The position numbers were made by a program, and so were the translations under genes. The notes beneath the pieces were generated by a model that was not told where the DNA came from, did no database searches, and was given only the letters and a program-made list of their open reading frames with translations. Below, piece by piece: positions 36,130 to 45,886 of a stretch of 64,000 nucleotides of DNA (within the stretch, counting starts at the first letter, position 1; each line of letters begins with the position of its first letter). Origin of the DNA: Dyadobacter psychrotolerans (GTDB lineage: Bacteria > Bacteroidota > Bacteroidia > Cytophagales > Spirosomataceae); the NCBI RefSeq assembly GCF_004349265.1, contig NZ_SMFL01000019.1, positions 1-64,000 on the forward strand, given 5' to 3'.

Positions 36130-36193
36130 TTGATTCCTAAACCTTAACCACCGAAAACCTATGCTCAAGCCGTAAAAAGTTTATTAAAAAAGT

Positions 36194-36222
36194 AACCGGT
36201 AATGGTACGAACATTACCGGTT
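36194..36222. promoter_or_regulatory. Perfect 11-bp stem-loop between fecR and susC genes
   Basis: AACCGGTAATG (36194-36204) and CATTACCGGTT (36212-36222) with loop GTACGAA. It sits 65 bp after the fecR stop and 92 bp before the susC start. No T-run follows, so it may be an mRNA processing or attenuation element that sets sigma/anti-sigma versus transporter levels. Confidence 0.55.
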
Positions 36223-36314
36223 GAGAACTCCCCTATTCAGCTTCTGAAACTACCTTCTTTCGAAGGCAAGGGAGAATTGTGTCTTTAGCTTTCAACCAAA
36301 AACTTTTCAAATTA

Positions 36315-39300
36315 ATGAAAAAAACGTTTAGCCCATTCAATTATCTGGTGACGGTGATGAAAATTACAATTACACCATTTTTGGTTTCACTGCTTTTCAC
36401 AAGCCTATCGCTGGCCGGCGGTAGCTATGGACAGGACATGCTAAGCAAACCTGTTCACATTAAAGCTGAAAAACAGGAGCTCAGAGAGGTATTACATACC
36501 ATCGAGCGCTCCTCCCAAGTAAAATTTTCTTTTGTCCGTACATTGGTGAACGGTTATAAGGTTACAATCAATGTGGCCAATCAGCCATTGGAATCTGTTT
36601 TGCAGCAAATCCTGACCCCGTTAGACATTACTTATTCCGTTTCCGGACAATACATTATTCTCAATAAAAAACAGCAACCGCAAGCACAGCCACAAACTTC
36701 TGCCCATCAGGAGCTTTTGCAGGCGGAAATTAATATTAAAGGAAGAGTAACGGCCTCAGAAAATAAAGAAGGGCTGCCAGGTGTAAGCGTTCTGATCAAA
36801 TCCACAACGCAGGGAACAGTAACAGATGTGAATGGAAATTTCGAAATCAATGTTCCCGATCAGCAATCCGTTCTGGTTTTCAGTTTTGTCGGTTATCTGC
36901 CTCATGAAGTTACAGTAGGCAGCAGTTCACAACTTGACATTACGTTACAGGCTGACGTAAAAGCACTGAGCGAAGTGGTGGTTGTAGGTTACGGAACACA
37001 GAAGAAAGTGAACATGACAGGATCTGTCGCTTCCATCGATTTCTCCAACGTAGCTCAAACGCGCCCGATTTCCTCGCTTTCGTCGGGTCTTGCAGGTCTG
37101 AGCGCTGGAATTTCGGTGAAACAAAACTCCGGACAACCCGGAAGCGATGGTGCCACTTTACGGATCAGGGGTCAGGGAACGCTGAATAATTCGGATCCGC
37201 TTGTAATCATTGACGGCGTGCAGGGAAATATGAATGATGTCAACCCGCAGGATGTAGCCAATATTTCTATTCTGAAAGATGCCGCTTCTGCCGCTATTTA
37301 TGGGTCGCGCGCGGCGAACGGTGTTATTTTAATCACGACGAAAAGAGGCTCAAAAGATAAAACAACACTGAGCTATAACGTACGGCTCTCTCAGCAGAAG
37401 CCATCCAATCTGATCAATATGGTGACCGATTATCCCCGTCACATGGAGCTCATCAATGAAGGTTTTAATAACAGTTCGCCCCAAACAGGTCCCTTTTCAC
37501 AAGCAACCATCGAGGATTGGAGGACTAATTCTGCTATTGATCCGGTGAAATACCCGAACACGAACTGGTTTGACTGGATATTACAAAAAAAATGGGCGCA
37601 GGAACATAATGTATCCGCCTCAGGAGGCAGTGAAAAAAGTACTTACCTGATTTCATTCAACTATCTGAACAGTCCGGGGCTGGTTGAAAACGGCGGCTTT
37701 AAACGTTACAATGCAAGAATAAACATTGAGTCGCAGGTTAACAAGTGGCTGACGGTAGGAACCAATACATTTGGACTGTGGTCGAATAGCGGACTTGCCA
37801 ATATAGAGGATCTTTTTTCATTTACCGGCGCAACTGTTCCCGGCATCACACCAAGAGATCCGCAGGGGCGCTACGGAAGTGCGATGGCGCTGGGAGAAAA
37901 TCAGCAAGCCAACAATTACCTCTGGACGCTCAACTCAACACGGGGAGATATCGAACGCCAGAAGTTATTCTCAAGGTTTTATTCCAATATCCGTTTTACC
38001 AAAAGCCTGACACTGGAATCAGGTTTTTCAATCGATTACGACAATCAGACCCGCCGCTCTATTGGGGTGTATATCCCAAGATATAATTTCCAGACCGAGC
38101 AGATATGGAATCCTAATCCGAGTACATACTCGGTCGGCAATACCAATGCAAGAGCTTATCAGACCGTTTTGAATCATGTAATTAAATACAACGAGACCTT
38201 TGGCAAACATCAGATAAGCGCCCTTTTAGGTTATCAGGAAGAATCCTATCAAAGAAACAATTTTTCAGCTTCCAAATCCGATCCTATAGATGATGCGACA
38301 CCCGTACTGGACGCAACGTCGACAAATCCTGTTGTAGGCGGCAATGCAACAGACTGGGCATTGCGCTCTTTTTTTGGAAGAGTTAATTATAATTTTTCAG
38401 AAAAATACCTTTTGGAAGCAAATCTTCGCTACGACGGATCATCGCGTTTTGCCAGCAGCAAACGATGGGGCTTATTCCCTTCGGTATCAGCTGGATGGAG
38501 GCTTTCGGAGGAAGAATTCCTAAAAGATGTTGCTTTTATCAATGAACTTAAATTAAGAGGATCATGGGGCAGTCTGGGAAACAACAGCATAGGAAACTAT
38601 GACTATCAATCTGTATACGGCACTTCGAATTACTCCTTCAATGGAATTATCGTTCAGGGTGGCGCACCCGCTGCGATTGCCAACAGCGCGCTTACCTGGG
38701 AAAAAACCAATATCAGCAACATTGGAGTCGACTTTGCAACCTTTAAAAACCGTCTGGGTTTTGAAGCAGAATGGTTTAACAAAAACACATCCAATATTTT
38801 AATTGATCTGCCGATACCTCTGGTGAATGGTAACCTCGCCGCGCCAAAACAGAATGCAGCCATGGTGCTCAACCGTGGAGTTGAACTTACACTGAACTGG
38901 CGTGATAAAGCAGGAGATGTAAATTACGGTATCAGCGGAAATTTCTCCTACATCAAAAATAAAGTGACCCGCTTCAAAGGATCTGAATCTTCACTCAGCA
39001 ACCAAAACATCATGCTGGAGGGCCATCCGATATGGTCGTTTTATGTAAGGGAAGTGGACCGGATCGTTAAAGATTCCGACATGGAAATGATCAACCAGAT
39101 GATCACTGATGGTTATACATTCAATCCGGGTATTCCCAAGCCGGGTGATTTTCTTTATAAGGATCTGAACGGAGATAAAAAGATAAACGATGATGACCGG
39201 AAAATAGTGGATGCCAATCTGAACCCGAAAGTGGTTTTTGGCCTGAATTTAAATGCCGACTGGAAAGGATTTTCTTTCTCCACTTTGATTCAGGGATCAG

Positions 39301-39710
39301 CAGGCAACAAAGCTTATTGGCGCGATCTGTACCTGTCTACGGGAATGCGAAATGGTTATCAGATCAATCAGGCCGTAGCCGATGATCATTGGACGCCCGA
39401 CAACCAGGATGCACGCTATCCGCGACTTACCAATTATACCTACGCGCAGAACACGACGCCGAATTCGGATTTCTGGCTGCAGGATGCTTCGTATGTACGT
39501 TTAAAAAATGTTCAGCTTGGTTACACCGTGCCGGTTTCATTGACACGCCGTTTTTTTGTACAACGCTTGTTTGTTTATGTGAACGCAGAAAATTTGGTGA
39601 CGCTTACACCTTACGAGGGTATCGACCCGGAAATAACCGCACTTGGAACAACTCAGACGATGTACCCCACTATGAAACAGCTCAGTTTTGGTGTAAATGT
39701 TTCATTCTAA
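36315..39710 (+). CDS. SusC/RagA-family TonB-dependent transporter with STN domain
   Basis: 1131 aa from ATG at 36315 (an upstream GTG at 36279 is less likely). Signal peptide; STN (secretin/TonB N-terminal) domain at ~45-115 (KAEKQELREVLHTIERSSQVKF is split by the usual turn; QPLESVLQQILTPLDITY). A CarboxypepD_reg-like domain lies at ~145-225 (IKGRVTASENKEGLPGVSV), then a linker with SEVVVVGYGTQKK. The plug (LRIRGQGTLNNSDPLVIIDG, ISILKDAASAAIYGSRAANGVI) and barrel ending LSFGVNVSF follow. The STN domain marks it as the signal-transducing receptor for the adjacent FecR/sigma pair. It is followed by susD after 13 bp. Confidence 0.93.
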   Translation: MKKTFSPFNYLVTVMKITITPFLVSLLFTSLSLAGGSYGQDMLSKPVHIKAEKQELREVLHTIERSSQVKFSFVRTLVNGYKVTINVANQPLESVLQQILTPLDITYSVSGQYIILNKKQQPQAQPQTSAHQELLQAEINIKGRVTASENKEGLPGVSVLIKSTTQGTVTDVNGNFEINVPDQQSVLVFSFVGYLPHEVTVGSSSQLDITLQADVKALSEVVVVGYGTQKKVNMTGSVASIDFSNVAQTRPISSLSSGLAGLSAGISVKQNSGQPGSDGATLRIRGQGTLNNSDPLVIIDGVQGNMNDVNPQDVANISILKDAASAAIYGSRAANGVILITTKRGSKDKTTLSYNVRLSQQKPSNLINMVTDYPRHMELINEGFNNSSPQTGPFSQATIEDWRTNSAIDPVKYPNTNWFDWILQKKWAQEHNVSASGGSEKSTYLISFNYLNSPGLVENGGFKRYNARINIESQVNKWLTVGTNTFGLWSNSGLANIEDLFSFTGATVPGITPRDPQGRYGSAMALGENQQANNYLWTLNSTRGDIERQKLFSRFYSNIRFTKSLTLESGFSIDYDNQTRRSIGVYIPRYNFQTEQIWNPNPSTYSVGNTNARAYQTVLNHVIKYNETFGKHQISALLGYQEESYQRNNFSASKSDPIDDATPVLDATSTNPVVGGNATDWALRSFFGRVNYNFSEKYLLEANLRYDGSSRFASSKRWGLFPSVSAGWRLSEEEFLKDVAFINELKLRGSWGSLGNNSIGNYDYQSVYGTSNYSFNGIIVQGGAPAAIANSALTWEKTNISNIGVDFATFKNRLGFEAEWFNKNTSNILIDLPIPLVNGNLAAPKQNAAMVLNRGVELTLNWRDKAGDVNYGISGNFSYIKNKVTRFKGSESSLSNQNIMLEGHPIWSFYVREVDRIVKDSDMEMINQMITDGYTFNPGIPKPGDFLYKDLNGDKKINDDDRKIVDANLNPKVVFGLNLNADWKGFSFSTLIQGSAGNKAYWRDLYLSTGMRNGYQINQAVADDHWTPDNQDARYPRLTNYTYAQNTTPNSDFWLQDASYVRLKNVQLGYTVPVSLTRRFFVQRLFVYVNAENLVTLTPYEGIDPEITALGTTQTMYPTMKQLSFGVNVSF

Positions 39711-39723
39711 ACCAACTACAATC

Positions 39724-41364
39724 ATGATTCACCGCATATATATACTTCTGCTTTCTGCAATTTTATTCGTGGGCTGTCAAAGTGATCTTCTCGATACGCA
39801 GCCTTACGACAACCTTGGCGAATCCCAGTTCTGGATTACCGAAAAACACGCTTTGATGGGCGTCAATGCCATTTACAATAACCTCACACAAGATATGGTC
39901 TATGGTCAGTACTTCATGCTTGACTGCCTTTCGCCTTATGCCTATGGTTACGACTTTTTTGAAGCTGAAATGACCAGTTCTACCACACCCTATTCGGCAA
40001 CATATTCGGGTAAATGGTCCCAGCTGTACCTGGGTGTTCAAAGAGCCAATGACGCACTGGATAGAATTCCAGCCATGAGCTCCTTATCTGATGCGATGAA
40101 AAATCGTTTGATCGGTGAGGCTAAATTTCTTCGTGCGCTCCATTATTTTAACCTGATGGATTTCTTCGGTGCTGTTCCAATTTATGAGACGCCGGTTGTT
40201 TATTCCGAAGCGATGAAGCCGCGCAATACCGTTGAAGAAGTGAGCGCTTTTATCAAAAAAGATCTTACCGAAGCCATCGAACTGCTGCCTGTATCGTATG
40301 CTTCCGCTGATTTTGGCCGGGCAACCAAAGGTGCAGCGATTGCATTGCGTGGTAAAACTGCGCTTTACATCCAGGACTTTGAAAATGCAGAAAATGATTT
40401 TAAGACCGTCATGACCATGACTTATGACCTGCATCCAAATTATGCCGAGCTTTTTAAGGCTAAGACAGAGAACAACAAAGAAATTATTTTTTCTATCCAG
40501 AACATCGCAACTGCTGGTTTTGGAGAAAGCATGAGTTTTAGATTAGGTACGCGTGCAACCCGGGGATCCTGCTGGACCAACGGAATTCCCTCACCTACTC
40601 TGGTGGATATGTATGAAAATATTGACGGATCGCCTTTTAACTGGGACAAAGTAATTCCGGGCTTCTCATCCATGACTGCTGACCAAAAGAGTGTTTTATT
40701 CTCGGAAAAATCAAATGTTGAAAAGGCTTATCAAAACCGTGATCCAAGGCTTCAGACATCCGTTATCGTTCCCTGGGCCGAATATGTCGGCGCTAGTAAT
40801 GTTACTTACAAACTTGCCTGGCCATTTAAAAGCGCAGCCAGCCCAACTTTTCACATTCAGCACAACTGGAATGCAAATGCGATTTATGTGTGGAGGAAAT
40901 TTGTAGCGGTTGGTGACGAAAGTCTGCTGCGTGAAGCGGGGCCGATCGATTTCCCGGTCATACGCTTTGCTGATGTACTGCTCATGTTTGCAGAAGCAAG
41001 AAACCGGCGTATCGCTGCTCCGGATGCCGAAGTATTCTCGGCGATCAATAAGGTCAGAACCAGAGCTGGTCTTCCTGCTTTGCAAAATACCTCAGCTGCT
41101 GCGCCGACCTACTCAGCTACCAAAGCAGATATGACAAAAAGAATTATTCAGGAGCGTGCTGTGGAGCTTGCCGCCGAGGGGGTTTCTTACAGTGATGTCC
41201 GCCGGTGGAAAATTGCCGAACAGGTTAACAACGGCCCTATTTTAGAATTTACAGGAAAAACACTCAAAACCCGCGTTTTCCAGCCGAGGGATTATTTGTG
41301 GCCGATTCCCCAATCAGAAATAGATCAAAACAAAGCCATTGTTCAAAACGTGGGCTGGCAATAA
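39724..41364 (+). CDS. RagB/SusD-family outer-membrane lipoprotein
   Basis: 546 aa from ATG at 39724, with lipoprotein signal MIHRIYILLLSAILFVGC. DLLDTQPYDNLGESQFW is the usual mature N-terminus. Helical TPR-like region (FLRALHYFNLMDFFGAVPIY, GAAIALRGKTALYIQDFENA) and the C-terminal SusD_RagB block (FPVIRFADVLLMFAEARNRR, INKVRTRAGLP, ERAVELAAEGVSYSDVRRWK, YLWPIPQSEID). It is the surface substrate-binding partner of the SusC upstream. No glycoside hydrolase adjoins it, so the substrate cannot be named. Confidence 0.93.
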   Translation: MIHRIYILLLSAILFVGCQSDLLDTQPYDNLGESQFWITEKHALMGVNAIYNNLTQDMVYGQYFMLDCLSPYAYGYDFFEAEMTSSTTPYSATYSGKWSQLYLGVQRANDALDRIPAMSSLSDAMKNRLIGEAKFLRALHYFNLMDFFGAVPIYETPVVYSEAMKPRNTVEEVSAFIKKDLTEAIELLPVSYASADFGRATKGAAIALRGKTALYIQDFENAENDFKTVMTMTYDLHPNYAELFKAKTENNKEIIFSIQNIATAGFGESMSFRLGTRATRGSCWTNGIPSPTLVDMYENIDGSPFNWDKVIPGFSSMTADQKSVLFSEKSNVEKAYQNRDPRLQTSVIVPWAEYVGASNVTYKLAWPFKSAASPTFHIQHNWNANAIYVWRKFVAVGDESLLREAGPIDFPVIRFADVLLMFAEARNRRIAAPDAEVFSAINKVRTRAGLPALQNTSAAAPTYSATKADMTKRIIQERAVELAAEGVSYSDVRRWKIAEQVNNGPILEFTGKTLKTRVFQPRDYLWPIPQSEIDQNKAIVQNVGWQ

Positions 41365-41383
41365 TTAAGATAATGTTTTTATT

Positions 41384-41425
41384 AAAGGAACAGGTGGCTG
41401 ATACAGCTGTCTGTTCCTTTTTTTT
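41384..41425 (+). terminator. Intrinsic terminator of the sigma-susCD operon
   Basis: AAAGGAACAG (41384-41393) pairs with CTGTTCCTTT (41411-41420), with an inner AGCTG-like stem, followed by a T-run. It lies 20 bp after the susD stop. Confidence 0.85.
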
Positions 41426-42768
41426 CTAATAGGATTTTCAAATCCAAAAATTATAACTTTTTTTAGGACGATACACAGCGTCGTAGCTCCGACGATTTTT
41501 TGCAGATTTTGGGTCTTTCATTTTGGATCATGTTGTGCTAAATGTGTGCCGATTTTCGAAGCCACCCCAAATAGCATTACCGATCTGCATAAGAACATTG
41601 ATTTTTAGCTGGTAGGTCTAATGAGCGTGAAATAACAAGTGGCTAACGTTTGTATAGGTGTAGAATTACTTACAAACCCTGATATACATGATTTGTTAGT
41701 AGAGTCGTCCAAGCCAACAACGGACGGCTTTCTCAAATTATAGTCTTTTTCTGAAAACAGTTTATTCTACTCAGTAGCCTTCGTGGTAGAGTGAAAGTCT
41801 GTTTTTTATTCAGGATTTGGAAATTTAACTATTCCAGCTGCATAAAGTATTTGAATGATCACACTGATTGTTAGCGCATTTTTGCAGATCTTAAAAGCAA
41901 AATGGCAATCTGGCTGTCTATCGTAATGCATCATAAACAAATACAAAACAATGTTACTAATCACGCAAAACAGGGATATTAGGGCCGGTTTTAAGCTTTT
42001 CCAATGCATGTAGGCAAATTTATAAAACTTTTTTACGCTACCAGAATTCATTAACCATTGTTTTACCACTTTGTAGAAATAGTTCTAAAAGTTGCCCGTA
42101 TTCTACTAAAAATTATCGTCAAACGGAACATAACACCTTGTGTTACAGACCGAGATCCAACTTGCCGGGTCTCCCCGTTAAGAAATTCAATGTAGGGCCG
42201 GTTCGCCGGAGTGTTTTTTTGTAAATCAATAGTAAGGAGAGCTGTGGGAAATTTCTTGGTGGGTCAAGGAAAGTTTTACAACTCCCTTCTCAATTCCTAA
42301 ACGCAGTCGGATGAATTGGTTTTTTGTAAGTAAATTTCTAATCTATTTATTTAACAAAAGCCAGTTCTAATTTTTGCAGATTCAATATCCTTTTTCAGAT
42401 AATGTTCTCCTATGTTTTTTTACGCTGTGAGCACAAAGGTCCCTATTGAGCTAGGCCTTGATTAACCGCGGTCCAGTATAGAAATTGTTTTAAATGTGAT
42501 AAAGAGGCATCATCCTTTTTTTTGCGATCCGACATCCTGAACATTGCTTGGCATGGCTGTATTTGAACGCATTTGGGAGCACCGGTAATTTATTTGATCT
42601 GTCTGTACCGTATAAAATGGTATAGTTGATTTTTTTTATTTATTATTCAGATGCGATCACATTTTCAGACTTCAAAATGATGGCTAGCTATTCAAAAGGC
42701 CATTATCTTTTTGAAACAGGCATTTTATTGGAAATCTACGCAAGCATCTAAATTACGCTACCCTTTAC
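41426..42768. other. 1.3-kb region with little coding sequence
   Basis: Apart from a possible small membrane protein at 41806-42069, I see no gene. TTTTTTTAGGACGATACA at 41453-41470 resembles an IS-end-like remnant near 55714-55738 and may be IS debris. The stretch just before 42769 must contain the promoter of the WGR gene. Confidence 0.5.
41806..42069 (-). CDS. Possible small membrane protein
   Basis: 87 aa with two hydrophobic segments (LISLFCVISNIVLYLFMM and ALTISVIIQILYAAGIV) joined by a short charged loop. Codon composition is acceptable, but there is no recognised family and no context. It may be real or a chance frame. Confidence 0.35.
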   Translation of the reverse strand: MVKQWLMNSGSVKKFYKFAYMHWKSLKPALISLFCVISNIVLYLFMMHYDRQPDCHFAFKICKNALTISVIIQILYAAGIVKFPNPE

Positions 42769-45700
42769 ATGAAAAAGCATTTGCAGTATATAGACGAGAA
42801 GTCTGATAAGTTTTGGGAAATAGAAACCTCAGATGACTCTTTTACGGTCACCTATGGAAGAAACGGTACAAATGGACAAAGTCAGACTAAAACTTTTATT
42901 GATGCTGAAACATGTACCCTGGAAGCTAAAAAACTGATCGCTAAAAAAATAAGAAAAGGATATTCACAAGACGGAATTGTAGCGCTGGCTACCCCCAACA
43001 GCCAAGCTTCTAAACAGTCAAATCTCAATGCTGTCTTGGAAGAGTATACGGACCTGGTTAAAACCGGGAATTTTGCGGGTCTTCTTTCGTTCCTAGAAAA
43101 CAAATCCAGAGGCAACGAGCCAGAGCTGAAAAAACAAATAAGAAAAGCCAAGAGCTATTGGCTAAATTATGTAGACCTCTCTGAGGATAATATCTTTAAG
43201 AAAGTGCTAAATGGAGGTAGTAGCTGGGGTAGACGGGCCACTTTAGAACAGCAAGACGTTATTGTCCTGAGTGCAATCGGTCTATTCAACCTTAAGGAAA
43301 TTATTTCTTGGGATGAGCCGGTAGCTTATTTTGACAGGGTAGAAGAAAAGCATGTTCTTGAAATTCTCAAATGGGCCAAACCCAGCTGGATTAGCAGCTT
43401 CATTCTTGACAAAACGCGCAAAACCGAATGGCTGTCCGTTAGTTATCGCAGTATACGACGTCTGGAAGATAGAGGGCTTATAGAATATGATCCTGAACTT
43501 TTCATCAGAGCAGTAACCAGATTTGACCCATGGAAAAACTCCGGTAAGTGCAAACATACTGATTATATTGCATACATCACCAATGACGTAACGGCATATA
43601 GTAGAGATGTGCCAGGTATATTCAGCTATGAAACCGCGCTACACAATCAATATTTCGCAAATTCACCGGAAGAGAGTAATAAGAGTGTGCTGGTTTGGGA
43701 AAGGATATTAAACCACTTGCTTTTCGAGAAAAAAATCGACCGACTTTGGTTTATTGAAAACTGCATATTGGTGCAGACCAAAGACTGGAATGCCAACCTT
43801 CGTTCATTTTTCAGAAAGCGACTTGCAGATGCCAAGCCAACCACAGAAGATTTACTTAAATATCAAAATTCATTGTTTCATTGTCTTCACTCGCCATTAA
43901 ATGCAGTCGTGAGCTTTGCAATCGATTATCTCAAAACGCTCATCTTGCAGGATGGATTCGATTTACAGGAATTCCTTACATGGGTCGAGCCGGTGATGAT
44001 GCGCGTAGATTGTAAGGGCGCTATAAAAACCTCATTGGGTATTTTTGATAAAATAATAAAAGCCAAACCAGAATTTAAAACGACAATCAGCTACCTGGTC
44101 AGTGACATATTTGTGATTGCTGATTTGACCTTGCAGGAAAGATCCTTTAAAACACTCGAAAAGTTACTTGAGGCTGATGATATTATTTTAAGGGAGAAAA
44201 TGGAAATGTATCTCCCTTTAATGCAGGGAAATATTGCCGTCTTGATTTCGGCATTCTTAGAGAAGGATAGCACCGAAATTGCTAAGAGTGAGCAGGATTA
44301 TCAGCTCGTTTCAAGGAAGTACAACTTTCTGATAGACCAGAAAAGAGTTTTACCTTTTGAAAGTTTCAATGATATACTTTTTCAATTTGGCAAGTTTATC
44401 AGTTCATTCGAGGTTATTGAAGGCGAAAAATTAATCAACGCGTTTATTACACAGCAAGATCTTTTTCCAAACGACGCTCTCGAGCAACTTCGGGTTTATA
44501 GCAATCAGCTTCAAAAGACCTATTTTTTAGGAAGCGATAAAAATTATATCTCCGGAATGCTGGTTCACATCATTGAACAGCGGGAAGGTATCTATAATCC
44601 ATCGCCTGTGACTTACCGTCAGTCGAAGATAATTAACCTTCCCAAAGAAATCCTGCTGGAAGTTCAGAAAAAAATTAAAGCAAAATTTTCGGTACCGTTA
44701 TTATCTTTTCCAACCCATGCTCCTCACTGGGTTGATCCTGTGGTTTTGGTCCAGCGGCTATTGGAGTACAAAAAAAACGGATGGGTGATAGATGCTCTGG
44801 ATTTTACAATTGCTCTCAGCAGGATGCCCAGGGAAAATACCCAGGCAGCCTTGCTACTCTGTGACCGGCTTGAAAGCAACCAGGCAGACCTGATTAAGTT
44901 TGCCTTGGGTGCAAGCAGTGAAATTAAACTGCAATATGATTCTTTTTTGAAGAAGATGTTTTCAGGAGCAAAATCTGAAAACGTACTCAACCATGCGACC
45001 TGGGCTGTTGTGGCGCGCACATTTTATGCTGACGACAACTTTACTGAATTTGAAAATACTTCTCTGAAAAACCTCCCGAATGTTTCTCACCCTTTAATAC
45101 CTGTTGCTAAGATTATTAACAGGCAAAACGAGTACAAAAATTATTCGACCCAACAACCAGAGTACTATCATTTCAGGGAGCTGTCGGTAGATCTACCGCA
45201 ATCAAAATGGGATATCCCCCTTAATCTTCTATATAGTCTTGATGTATATGAACGTAAGGCGGATCAATATGTTTATAATTTTCTTTCGCATGGCGATGTC
45301 TTGTACTGGCACAGTCTGATGCCGCAGAATGACCAGGCTTTAGCGACAATGATTTTAAAGTACGCTTGTAAAAATAACGAAGCTGGCTCTGATGATCTGA
45401 GTGCATTTCTATACTTATCAGCACAGGACGGCTTTGTTTTTTCACAAACTTCTCTATTAGTTATCGGTTGCAGCATGTTCTGTAAGGCTGTCAAAACCAG
45501 ATCTTACGCTAGTGAGATATTAATTTATCTTATAACAGAACGAAAGATTGATGTAAAGGCGCTGGGAGAAAAAACAGCATATCTCATTTCTGAAAATTAT
45601 GGTCCGGTGCAGCGTTTTATAGAATGCCTTACAATGCTTAGAGATATTTCATCCTTGCACAATTCGGCTTTAATCATACTATTGGATTCTCTGATTTCAA

Positions 45701-45873
45701 ATTTTACTGCAAAAGATAAGCTGCCAGTGAATTTTAAAAAGTTATTGGAGCTCTATTTGGATCTGTTGATCAGAACGGGCTCAAAACCCAGAGAAGGTGC
45801 AATGAATATCATCTCGCTTTGGAAGGACTACAATTCGGTAAAGTCTGTTTTGAGACAAATTCAAAGTATTTAA
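42769..45873 (+). CDS. WGR-domain protein with DUF6493-like body
   Basis: 1034 aa. Residues 1-70 are a WGR domain (LQYIDEKSDKFWEIETSDDS, FTVTYGRNGTNGQSQTKTF, with YGR in place of WGR), a nucleic-acid or protein-binding fold also found in PARP and MolR/YehI-type proteins. The remaining ~960 residues are helical repeat-like and fit the large DUF6493 group. It is followed after 13 bp by a SWIM zinc-finger gene, so the two form an operon. The pairing recalls E. coli yehI (WGR) and yehQ (SWIM), but the MoxR ATPase and vWA partners are not present here. Function unknown. Confidence 0.8.
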   Translation: MKKHLQYIDEKSDKFWEIETSDDSFTVTYGRNGTNGQSQTKTFIDAETCTLEAKKLIAKKIRKGYSQDGIVALATPNSQASKQSNLNAVLEEYTDLVKTGNFAGLLSFLENKSRGNEPELKKQIRKAKSYWLNYVDLSEDNIFKKVLNGGSSWGRRATLEQQDVIVLSAIGLFNLKEIISWDEPVAYFDRVEEKHVLEILKWAKPSWISSFILDKTRKTEWLSVSYRSIRRLEDRGLIEYDPELFIRAVTRFDPWKNSGKCKHTDYIAYITNDVTAYSRDVPGIFSYETALHNQYFANSPEESNKSVLVWERILNHLLFEKKIDRLWFIENCILVQTKDWNANLRSFFRKRLADAKPTTEDLLKYQNSLFHCLHSPLNAVVSFAIDYLKTLILQDGFDLQEFLTWVEPVMMRVDCKGAIKTSLGIFDKIIKAKPEFKTTISYLVSDIFVIADLTLQERSFKTLEKLLEADDIILREKMEMYLPLMQGNIAVLISAFLEKDSTEIAKSEQDYQLVSRKYNFLIDQKRVLPFESFNDILFQFGKFISSFEVIEGEKLINAFITQQDLFPNDALEQLRVYSNQLQKTYFLGSDKNYISGMLVHIIEQREGIYNPSPVTYRQSKIINLPKEILLEVQKKIKAKFSVPLLSFPTHAPHWVDPVVLVQRLLEYKKNGWVIDALDFTIALSRMPRENTQAALLLCDRLESNQADLIKFALGASSEIKLQYDSFLKKMFSGAKSENVLNHATWAVVARTFYADDNFTEFENTSLKNLPNVSHPLIPVAKIINRQNEYKNYSTQQPEYYHFRELSVDLPQSKWDIPLNLLYSLDVYERKADQYVYNFLSHGDVLYWHSLMPQNDQALATMILKYACKNNEAGSDDLSAFLYLSAQDGFVFSQTSLLVIGCSMFCKAVKTRSYASEILIYLITERKIDVKALGEKTAYLISENYGPVQRFIECLTMLRDISSLHNSALIILLDSLISNFTAKDKLPVNFKKLLELYLDLLIRTGSKPREGAMNIISLWKDYNSVKSVLRQIQSI

Positions 45874-45886
45874 ACTGCCAATCATA

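Noticed and set aside
42120..42215. Possible structured RNA (GC-rich stretch with CCGG-TTCG-CCGG and a T-run)
   Set aside because: Only a four-base stem, no recognised riboswitch or tRNA elements.
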